Shown here one piece after another: positions 55,100 through 64,000 of a stretch of 64,000 nt of DNA (position 1 is the first letter of the stretch; each line of letters begins with the position of its first letter). The notes under the pieces are model-generated. The model was not told the DNA's origin, searched no databases, and saw only the letters and a list, made by a program, of their open reading frames with translations. This DNA is from Tragulus kanchil (Eukaryota; Chordata; Mammalia; Artiodactyla; Tragulidae): positions 133,124,831 to 133,188,830 of the forward strand of contig JAIOJX010000002.1 in assembly GCA_022376925.1 (NCBI GenBank), written 5' to 3'. The position numbers and the translations under genes are program-made.

Positions 55100-57275
55100 A
55101 GCTTGGACAGCTGCCTCAGTTGATGAGACCTTGAGGAAGAAAAGGCAGACACTGGATATTAGAGGAGGAATAACTTGAATTGAAAACATGCATGGCAGAG
55201 AGGGCAATGTGGTTGTTCCCATGGTCACAAAGGAAGAGAAGAAAGCAGAGAAGTCTCAAGGACACAAGGTTTCCTACACTGAACGTGCAAAGGCAATGAC
55301 GATGTAAAACTTGAGGCTGGGAACCCTGGGAGCCAGAGGCCACCTGCACCTCTCAGTCAAAGCTGATGCGGGGACATCCAAACACAACGAGCTCTACCAA
55401 ATGTCACAGATAGATGGCTGTAGCCTGGCCCTGTGCCACAAACATCTGCAGATCCATATAGTTTTTAAAAATTACTTAAACTTTAAAAATCTGAGGTGTT
55501 CCACAAAACCATATGAATTTTGTCAATGGTTGTCCCCGATGGCACAATCAGCTGGAGTGGGTCTTGGTAACCCCATTGGTGGATGCCCATGCTCCAGTGT
55601 GTGGGGACACTGAGGCCATGGGCCAGTCACCATTTGCCATCACACCTGCCCCATTCTTTTGTTAATAGTCAGACCGCTTCATTTATTTAAGTTCCCTTTC
55701 TAGTAGGCCTTTCTATACTCAAGTTACTGACCTCTAGACTAAGCAAATAAACCCAGAGAGTTTCCTGGTGATCCGGGGTACAAGGTGAGTGGGAGGATTA
55801 AGGATCCTTAGAGGGTCTCCATGATCTTTAGATCAGCCTATAATTGTGTGAGCTCAACCTCGCCTAGGAGATGATGTCTTTCCCAGTCCTCACAGAGGCT
55901 GTAAACATTTACCTGAACCCCTGTCCTCTTCACCCTCTGATGACATGACAGCCTTCATTTCCCTCCCCACACTGAACCTCATCGTTTTCTCTGGGGAATC
56001 TTCATCACCTACCACACTGTCAGCTCCACAAGGGCACGGAGTATGTCTATGCTGTTCACTGCTAGATCCTGGGCACTAGGGACTCTCAATAAACATGACT
56101 ACATAAGCCAATAAAGTTCCATTCTTCATCCAAGACTAACCATCCTTTTGACTCTTAACCCATCTCCTTTAAGCATCCTTAGATGCAAGCTTGGACCAGC
56201 TGCCTCAGTTGATGAGACCTTGAGGAAGAAAAGGCAGACACTGGATATTAGAGGAGGAATAACTTGAATTGAAAACATGCATGGCAGAGAGGGCAATGTG
56301 GTTGTTCCCATGGTCACAAAGGAAGAGAAGAAAGCAGAGAAGTCTCAAGGACACAAGGTTTCCTACACTGAACGTGCAAAGGCAATGACGATGTAAAACT
56401 TGAGGCTGGGAACCCTGGGAGCCAGAGGCCACCTGCACCTCTCAGTCAAAGCTGATGCGGGGACATCCAAACACAACGAGCTCTACCAAATGTCACAGAT
56501 AGATGGCTGTAGCCTGGCCCTGTGCCACAAACATCTGCAGATCCATATAGTTTTTAAAAATTACTTAAACTTTAAAAATCTGAGGTGTTCCACAAAACCA
56601 TATGAATTTTGTCAATGGTTGTCCCCGATGGCACAATCAGCTGGAGTGGGTCTTGGTAACCCCATTGGTGGATGCCCATGCTCCAGTGTGTGGGGACACT
56701 GAGGCCATGGGCCAGTCACCATTTGCCATCACACCTGCCCCATTCTTTTGTTAATAGTCAGACCGCTTCATTTATTTAAGTTCCCTTTCTAGTAGGCCTT
56801 TCTATACTCAAGTTACTGACCTCTAGACTAAGCAAATAAACCCAGAGAGTTTCCTGGTGATCCGGGGTACAAGGTGAGTGGGAGGATTAAGGATCCTTAG
56901 AGGGTCTCCATGATCTTTAGATCAGCCTATAATTGTGTGAGCTCAACCTCGCCTAGGAGATGATGTCTTTCCCAGTCCTCACAGAGGCTGTAAACATTTA
57001 CCTGAACCCCTGTCCTCTTCACCCTCTGATGACATGACAGCCTTCATTTCCCTCCCCACACTGAACCTCATCGTTTTCTCTGGGGAATCTTCATCACCTA
57101 CCACACTGTCAGCTCCACAAGGGCACGGAGTATGTCTATGCTGTTCACTGCTAGATCCTGGGCACTAGGGACTCTCAATAAACATGACTACATAAGCCAA
57201 TAAAGTTCCATTCTTCATCCAAGACTAACCATCCTTTTGACTCTTAACCCATCTCCTTTAAGCATCCTTAGATGC
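55100..57275 (+). repeat. Direct duplication 18, unit about 1089 bases
   Basis: Copy 1 is 55100-56186 and copy 2 is 56188-57275. They abut. One C is gained near 56199. No gene is recognised inside. The stretch near 55985-56100 (ACTGTCAGCTCCACAAGGGC to CTCAATAAACATGACT) is an old MIR/L2-class fragment. Confidence 0.95.
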
Positions 57276-57419
57276 TTTGCCCTAGTGAGGGCCTTCCCCC
57301 AAATTAACCATCAATGCATCAGCTTTCCTGCCTCATAGGGAAAGGGAAGATTAAGCATTCTAAAATTCAAGGGATTATAGATGAGATAAGAAGAATGCTA
57401 ATACGTTCCCATGATTTTC

Positions 57420-57990
57420 TGCTCTAATCTCAGGACTGTGAATATGATGCAGAAATATGCCTGTGATCATGTTACCTTCTGCGGCAAGAGTCATTTTGCA
57501 GATGTAGTTGAGGTAACTTATCAGTTGGCTTTGAGCTTCATGAAAAGGTTCATAATCTTATCCAGTGAGCCTAATACAATCACGTGAGCTTTAAAGGCTG
57601 AGCATTTTCTCAAGCTGATAGTAGAAGAGTAAGTACAAGAGATTCAATAGATGAGAAAGATACATATCATCACTGACTTTTAGTATAAAGGGGACCAACA
57701 CAAGGACAAGAGAGTGGCCAACAGTCAGCAAGGAAACTGGGACCTCCATCCTACAACCACAAGAACAGAATTCTGCCAACCCTCTGAATGACCCTGGAAG
57801 TGATTTCTTCCTCAGGACTTCCAGAGGAGAGTCTAACCCAGCTATCACCTTGATGGAAGCCTTGGGAGAACCCAAACAGAGAATCCAAGTTCTCCTTGAC
57901 TCCACAGAACTATGAGATAATAAGCATATACTGTTCTAAGCCACCGATGTTGTCATAATTAGTTATGTAGCAATAGAAAACTAATGCCAT
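57420..57990 (+). mobile_element. MLT1-type MaLR LTR
   Basis: CATGTTACCTTCTGCGGCAA, TTTTGCAGATGTAGTTGAGG, CACGTGAGCTTTAAAGGCTG, CACAGAACTATGAGATAATA, TTCTAAGCCACCGATGTTGT, AGCAATAGAAAACTAATGCC. This is the MLT1 order to its 3' end. The minus-strand 104-codon frame inside is chance. It recurs at 58528-59098. Confidence 0.75.
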
Positions 57991-58443
57991 GAAAAGATAC
58001 ACCCCAATATTCACTGCAACATTATTTACAATAGCCAAGACATGGCAGGAACCTAAATGTCCATCAGCAGGTGGATGAGTTTCATTTAAAGGAAGATTAT
58101 CCAGTGAGCCTAATCCTGGATATATGAATATATCCACATACATATAAAAATATATATATTGGGATATTACTTAGCCATAAAAAAGAATGAAATAATGCTG
58201 TTTGGATGGATCTAGAAATTACTTACTAGTGAAGCAAACAAGAAGGAGAAAGACAAATATCATATAATATCATTTATTGGTGGAATCTAATAAAAAATAA
58301 AATGAATTTACCTACAAAGCAGAAATAGACTCCCAGATATAGGAAACAAACTTGTGGTTACCAAAGAGAAAAGGATGGGGGAGGGATAAACTAGGAGGTT
58401 GGGTTTAAAACATACACACTACTATATGTAAAATAGATAATTA
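57991..58443 (+). mobile_element. L1 3' end, cut by the duplication junction
   Basis: ATTATTTACAATAGCCAAGA, AATGTCCATCAGCAGGTGGA, GGGATATTACTTAGCCATAA, GACAAATATCATATAATATC, AACAAACTTGTGGTTACC. The same element appears whole at 59099-59745. Confidence 0.85.
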
Positions 58444-59098
58444 AACATTGCATCAGTTGGGGGCATTCTAAAATTCAAGGGATTATAGATGAGATAAGAA
58501 GAATGCTAATACGTTCCCATGATTTTCTGCTCTAATCTCAGGACTGTGAATATGATGCAGAAATATGCCTGTGATCATGTTACCTTCTGCGGCAAGAGTC
58601 ATTTTGCAGATGTAGTTGAGGTAACTTATCAGTTGGCTTTGAGCTTCATGAAAAGGTTCATAATCTTATCCAGTGAGCCTAATACAATCACGTGAGCTTT
58701 AAAGGCTGAGCATTTTCTCAAGCTGATAGTAGAAGAGTAAGTACAAGAGATTCAATAGATGAGAAAGATACATATCATCACTGACTTTTAGTATAAAGGG
58801 GACCAACACAAGGACAAGAGAGTGGCCAACAGTCAGCAAGGAAACTGGGACCTCCATCCTACAACCACAAGAACAGAATTCTGCCAACCCTCTGAATGAC
58901 CCTGGAAGTGATTTCTTCCTCAGGACTTCCAGAGGAGAGTCTAACCCAGCTATCACCTTGATGGAAGCCTTGGGAGAACCCAAACAGAGAATCCAAGTTC
59001 TCCTTGACTCCACAGAACTATGAGATAATAAGCATATACTGTTCTAAGCCACCGATGTTGTCATAATTAGTTATGTAGCAATAGAAAACTAATGCCAT

Positions 59099-59745
59099 GA
59101 AAAGATACACCCCAATATTCACTGCAACATTATTTACAATAGCCAAGACATGGCAGGAACCTAAATGTCCATCAGCAGGTGGATGAGTTTCATTTAAAGG
59201 AAGATTATCCAGTGAGCCTAATCCTGGATATATGAATATATCCACATACATATAAAAATATATATATTGGGATATTACTTAGCCATAAAAAAGAATGAAA
59301 TAATGCTGTTTGGATGGATCTAGAAATTACTTACTAGTGAAGCAAACAAGAAGGAGAAAGACAAATATCATATAATATCATTTATTGGTGGAATCTAATA
59401 AAAAATAAAATGAATTTACCTACAAAGCAGAAATAGACTCCCAGATATAGGAAACAAACTTGTGGTTACCAAAGAGAAAAGGATGGGGGAGGGATAAACT
59501 AGGAGGTTGGGTTTAAAACATACACACTACTATATGTAAAATAGATAATTATCAAAGATCCACTGTATAGCACAGGGAACTATATTTTGAAATAACCTAT
59601 AAGGGAAAAGAATCTGACAAAGAATATATATATGTATATGTTCACATATATGAATAGTTGAATCACTGTTCTGTACATCTGAAACTAGCACAACATTGTA
59701 AATCAGCTATGCTTCCATAAAATAAAATTAAATTAAAAAAGAAAA
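59099..59745 (+). mobile_element. L1 3' end with terminal A-rich tail
   Basis: Same sequence as 57991-58443, then CACTGTATAGCACAGGGAAC, AATCACTGTTCTGTACATCT, ACATTGTAAATCAGCTATGC and an AAAATAAAATT tail. This is the standard artiodactyl L1 3' UTR. No ORF remains. Confidence 0.9.
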
Positions 59746-60325
59746 CAAGTCATCACCACTGGGCTATTTAATAGATAAGGAGACACAGGATGGTCAAAGG
59801 AGGATATACTACCCATGCCTGGATAACAAGGCAGGCACAAGCCAGCTACCCATTTATTGTGGAGCCCAGTTCCCCAAGCTGGTTGAACACACCCTTTGTA
59901 GCCACGTGCAACAGCCCAAGCCCCAGTACACAACCAAGCCTGCAGAGGAACTGCAGAAACAACATGGAAGCAGATGGCATTTCAGGCAAGAAGACACACA
60001 CCAAGGAGGGAGCCCTTGAGGCCTGGGACAAGCAGAGAGGAGCCTGGGTCTCACCTAATTCTAAGTGAGGCCTTGCCCTGGTTGTACTGCTTACCACACC
60101 ACACAGGATTCATGTAACCTGAACACCCCAGGCCTTACTGGCCTTGGGACACCAATGAGGTCATATCAGCATTTAATGAAGTGCTTGTTCAGACCCATTC
60201 CTACTGTCTGCATTAGTTAAGGCACAAGATAAGTTCCTGGAACAGGGAGATGCAAACACATATTTTTTATTGTTCAACCAAAATAGAAGTTTCTCTGTCA
60301 CATAACATTCCAAAGATGGACAGTG
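59746..60325. other. No gene recognised
   Basis: Single-copy sequence with overlapping short frames on both strands. Nothing recognised. Confidence 0.5.
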
Positions 60326-62466
60326 GTCCTGAACCGGCAGGGCGGGGGCAGTGATTCTACTCCCAGATTCCTTCTACCCTGAGATATTCTCATCCAAGTC
60401 AGAGTTCATGTACCACCACCAAGTTCACGTTTCAGTCCCCAGAGAGGGGGAGGAGGAGAAAAGAGGCCAAGCAGCAGAAGCGAAGGCCAAGCCATTACCT
60501 TTTAAGGAGGTAACACATCACTTCCTCTTTCACACTCCATTGGCAAGACCATAGCTATACCTAACTGCAAGGGAGGCTGGGAAATGTGGTCCCCACTGGT
60601 AGCTATGGCATCCTATTGCTAAAAGATGGGCAGATTAAGTTCTGGGGAGCCATAAGGAGTTCATGGCACAGCGTCACCCCAAGTTGTTCCATGGGAACCA
60701 TTTGGAATATGTTTCACACGAACTTGACCCCCACAGTCCCTGGGTGTTGGCCATCTCTGCTCTGTCAGAGCTCTGGAAGTCAGCACAGAGAGCATTTCCC
60801 TGACCTGTCCCCTTGGGCTCCCAGCACTGGGCAACTTCATCAGGGATTCTTCCAAGCAGAACCAGAGGCAAGTATTTGGGTGTTGGTAGTTGATTTGAGA
60901 GGGGATCCCAAGAAGTAGAAATAAACAGGAAGAGGAATAAGGGAAGGAGAAAAAGCCAATACATGGTAAGCTGCTGACGACTTATTTATGACTCAGTCCC
61001 ACTGTGGACACTCTGAGGAACTGTCTCTCTGAAGGATGGGAGGCTGGGAAACATATCTACTGTTTTCCGTAACTCATTGGTTGAGATTATCCCTGGGGGC
61101 ATTGTTTCCCCCTGAGGCAGAAAAGCGGAAAGGGAAGAGAGGCCCTTGGAGGAGGACACCTTTCAAATGCATGAGCACTGCCTGCCGAGGGTGCTGCTGA
61201 GATCTGACTGCTGCCAAGGGATATGATGTGGGCTGGACTGGGCTGAACTGGGCTTGGGACAGGCCATCCTGTCTTCTTGGAGCCTAAAAATGAACCCTTA
61301 AAAGGTCCTCATCACAGTCTTCTTACCCCCAGGCAAAGCCACCCGTCCAATTAATGCATCAGGGACCTAGGGGTTTCTGGGGTCTACCTCCAACATTGAT
61401 TCCTTCTACCCGGGGAGTCCTGAACCGGCAGGGCGGGGCAGTGATTCTACTCCCAGATTCCTTCTACCCTGAGATATTCTCATCCAAGTCAGAGTTCATG
61501 TACCACCACCAAGTTCACGTTTCAGTCCCCAGAGAGGGGGAGGAGGAGAAAAGAGGCCAAGCAGCAGAAGCGAAGGCCAAGCCATTACCTTTTAAGGAGG
61601 TAACACATCACTTCCTCTTTCACACTCCATTGGCAAGACCATAGCTATACCTAACTGCAAGGGAGGCTGGGAAATGTGGTCCCCACTGGTAGCTATGGCA
61701 TCCTATTGCTAAAAGATGGGCAGATTAAGTTCTGGGGAGCCATAAGGAGTTCATGGCACAGCGTCACCCCAAGTTGTTCCATGGGAACCATTTGGAATAT
61801 GTTTCACACGAACTTGACCCCCACAGTCCCTGGGTGTTGGCCATCTCTGCTCTGTCAGAGCTCTGGAAGTCAGCACAGAGAGCATTTCCCTGACCTGTCC
61901 CCTTGGGCTCCCAGCACTGGGCAACTTCATCAGGGATTCTTCCAAGCAGAACCAGAGGCAAGTATTTGGGTGTTGGTAGTTGATTTGAGAGGGGATCCCA
62001 AGAAGTAGAAATAAACAGGAAGAGGAATAAGGGAAGGAGAAAAAGCCAATACATGGTAAGCTGCTGACGACTTATTTATGACTCAGTCCCACTGTGGACA
62101 CTCTGAGGAACTGTCTCTCTGAAGGATGGGAGGCTGGGAAACATATCTACTGTTTTCCGTAACTCATTGGTTGAGATTATCCCTGGGGGCATTGTTTCCC
62201 CCTGAGGCAGAAAAGCGGAAAGGGAAGAGAGGCCCTTGGAGGAGGACACCTTTCAAATGCATGAGCACTGCCTGCCGAGGGTGCTGCTGAGATCTGACTG
62301 CTGCCAAGGGATATGATGTGGGCTGGACTGGGCTGAACTGGGCTTGGGACAGGCCATCCTGTCTTCTTGGAGCCTAAAAATGAACCCTTAAAAGGTCCTC
62401 ATCACAGTCTTCTTACCCCCAGGCAAAGCCACCCGTCCAATTAATGCATCAGGGACCTAGGTTTCT
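60326..62466 (+). repeat. Direct duplication 20, unit about 1090 bases
   Basis: Copy 1 runs from 60326 to about 61376 and copy 2 from 61417 to about 62466. One G is lost near 61437. Extra G bases at the end of copy 1 (61370-61382) relative to 62459-62470 are the usual junction noise. The unit holds no recognised gene; 96- and 110-codon frames inside have no domain. Confidence 0.95.
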
Positions 62467-62576
62467 GGGTCTAGTCTAGGCTGAGGTATAGCACAGATCA
62501 TGACAGCAGTTATCCGTTAGCACGGCTGTTTTTGGGAGATGAAGTGGATTCATCAAAATGTTTCTGCCTCTCAGTA

Positions 62577-62644
62577 AATATTAGTTATTACTAATATTAT
62601 TAGTAATTAGTATTAGTAATTAGTTATTAGTAATAACTAATATT
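62577..62644. repeat. AT-rich inverted repeat, 19-base perfect arms
   Basis: Arms AATATTAGTTATTACTAAT (62577-62595) and its exact reverse complement (62626-62644) with a 30-base loop that is itself TAATTAG-rich. The region to 62710 continues as a low-complexity TAATTA/ATTATT tract. It recurs at 63673-63740. Confidence 0.9.
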
Positions 62645-62784
62645 AATTAGTAATGACTAACTAATATTGCTAAATATTAATCAGTTGTTACTATTATCAT
62701 TATTATTATATTGAGGGTTCATGAACAATACCTCCCTCCCACAAGGCAGGCTGTATGTAATAGAAAAGACAGCATAATTTTTTG

Positions 62785-62870
62785 AGCCAAGATGACGCAG
62801 TTACTAAATGGAACCAGGATTCAAACCAGGCAACTCGATTCCCAAGCGATGTTTTATGTCACCACGGCCT
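62785..62870 (-). mobile_element. MIR/L2-type fragment
   Basis: GACGCAGTTACTAAATGGAA, CCAGGATTCAAACCAGGCAA and CTCGATTCCCAAGC follow the reverse-oriented MIR end. Recurs at 63881-63966. Confidence 0.5.
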
Positions 62871-63269
62871 GCCACCTCTCCAGGGTCATCACCAACAGCT
62901 TTATTCTATCATAATAAAATGGTGACATTAATGCCTGGGGCTTCCTTAGGAAGCACCCAGGAAGATGCTCAGGCACAAGAAGGGACACTGCAGGAATTCA
63001 CGGGAAGGGCGTCTCCCAGGCCGTCATCTCCCAGCCCCAAGCAGAAGAGACCTGCTCAGCAGTGGTCATCACTGAATCCTTCAACTGCTCCCAACAGATG
63101 GAAAGGATTAGGAGTCAGAGACAAGGTTGGGGCCTTGGAGAACACTAAATACTGGCGCAGGCGCTTTAGAGCCTTGGCATCAGCGATTTCAGCTTGGTTA
63201 GCTTTTAGGACACGGCAGAGAAATTGGATGTGGAGGGGCAGGTGGCAGGAAGTGCCTCCCCCGGGGGGC
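62871..63269. other. No gene recognised
   Basis: A 192-codon open frame (62808-63386) crosses a MIR fragment and the duplication junction at 63270, so it is not a real coding unit. Confidence 0.55.
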
Positions 63270-64000
63270 GTTGAGATTATCCCTGGGGCATTGTTTCCTG
63301 AGGCAGAAAAGCGGAAAGGGGAGACAGGACCTTGGAGGAGGACCCCTTTCAAATGCATGAGCACTGCCTGCCGAGGGTGCTGCTGAGATCTGACTGCTGC
63401 CAAGGGATATGATGTGGGCTGGACTGGGCTGAACTGGGCTTGGGACAGGCCATCCTGTCTTCTTGGAGCCTAAAAATGAACCCTTAAAAGGTCCTCATCA
63501 CAGTCTTCTTACCCCCAGGCAAAGCCACCCGTCCAATTAATGCATCAGGGACCTAGGTTTCTGGGTCTAGTCTAGGCTGAGGTATAGCACAGATCATGAC
63601 AGCAGTTATCCGTTAGCACGGCTGTTTTTGGGAGATGAAGTGGATTCATCAAAATGTTTCTGCCTCTCAGTAAATATTAGTTATTACTAATATTATTAGT
63701 AATTAGTATTAGTAATTAGTTATTAGTAATAACTAATATTAATTAGTAATGACTAACTAATATTGCTAAATATTAATCAGTTGTTACTATTATCATTATT
63801 ATTATATTGAGGGTTCATGAACAATACCTCCCTCCCACAAGGCAGGCTGTATGTAATAGAAAAGACAGCATAATTTTTTGAGCCAAGATGACGCAGTTAC
63901 TAAATGGAACCAGGATTCAAACCAGGCAACTCGATTCCCAAGCGATGTTTTATGTCACCACGGCCTGCCACCTCTCCAGGGTCATCACCAACAGCTTTAT

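Larger units (their letters stand above)
57355..59551 (+). repeat. Direct duplication 19, unit 1108 bases
   Basis: Copy 1 is 57355-58443 and copy 2 is 58463-59551, with 19 spacer bases. I see no internal differences. The junction cuts an L1 3' end: copy 1 stops mid-element and copy 2 continues it to the tail. Confidence 0.95.
62170..64000 (+). repeat. Direct duplication 21, unit about 1096 bases, runs off the window
   Basis: Copy 1 starts at 62170. Copy 2 starts at 63270 and continues to the window end at 64000. Copy 2 lost about four bases in G and C runs in its first 40 bases and has several substitutions near 63321-63345, then matches cleanly. The first 300 bases also occur at 61080. Confidence 0.94.

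Noticed and set aside
62808..63386. 192-codon plus-strand frame
   Set aside because: It crosses the duplication 21 junction, so the frame is created by the join.
540..64000. A novel biological system that makes 1.1-kb tandem copies
   Set aside because: Unit length is constant while sequence is unrelated, no shared border motif exists, differences cluster at joins and in homopolymers, and some joins show garbled bases. Unmerged contig overlaps explain all of this.

Overview
This is a stretch of ruminant (pecoran artiodactyl) nuclear DNA, intergenic or deep intronic. BovB LINE fragments, many Bov-tA-type SINEs and other tRNA-derived artiodactyl SINEs with clean target-site duplications (TSDs) show this, on a background of ancient mammalian repeats (MIR, L1M, MLT1, MER5). 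The species cannot be told from the sequence. I find no host protein-coding gene, no structural RNA gene and no CRISPR array. The open reading frames present are short, and the few recognisable peptides are transposon debris (BovB reverse-transcriptase C-terminus near 18342-18821; L1 ORF2 C-terminus near 41887-42099).

The dominant structure is a series of 21 direct duplications, each 1058-1173 bases (mean about 1.11 kb), of 21 different single-copy or repeat segments. Copies lie head to tail, abutting or separated by about 1-60 bases. They are almost identical, differing mainly in homopolymer length and in garbled bases at the junctions. About 23 kb of the 64 kb is redundant, so the collapsed locus would be about 41 kb. 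In five places the duplications chain, giving triplicated cores (11156-16372, 24333-28499, 33643-39636, 42403-48724, 60326-64000). The near-constant unit length regardless of content, and the junction errors, fit neighbouring contigs of about 1.8-7 kb with unmerged ends of about 1.1 kb laid end to end. I judge this an assembly artefact rather than a biological amplification system.

Region by region. 1-5 kb: SINEs, MIR, an LTR-like segment (3118-3405), MER5-type DNA transposon remnants. 5-10 kb: Bov-tA copies, a SINE with a 12-base TSD, a GGAT microsatellite. 10-16.4 kb: a chain of three duplications carrying two SINEs of a distinctive tRNA-derived family. 16.2-21 kb: an ancient DNA transposon, a BovB fragment on the minus strand with a nested SINE, L1M pieces. 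21-29 kb: duplications and SINEs, one family carrying a G-quadruplex-type tail. 29-34 kb: old LTR-like repeat, minisatellite, BovB 3' end, an LTR with internal repeats (33256-33697). 34-48.7 kb: an almost unbroken run of duplications over old LINE-like DNA, including L1 on the minus strand. 48.7-54.9 kb: Bov-tA, a long-tail SINE, a solo LTR (50841-51271) inside a SINE with a 4-base TSD, further LTR-like segments. 55-64 kb: duplications, an MLT1 LTR, an L1 3' end, and an AT-rich inverted repeat (62577-62644).

There is no operon or pathway here; the content is repeat biology plus assembly structure. Family names were assigned by recalled consensus motifs, not by a database search.
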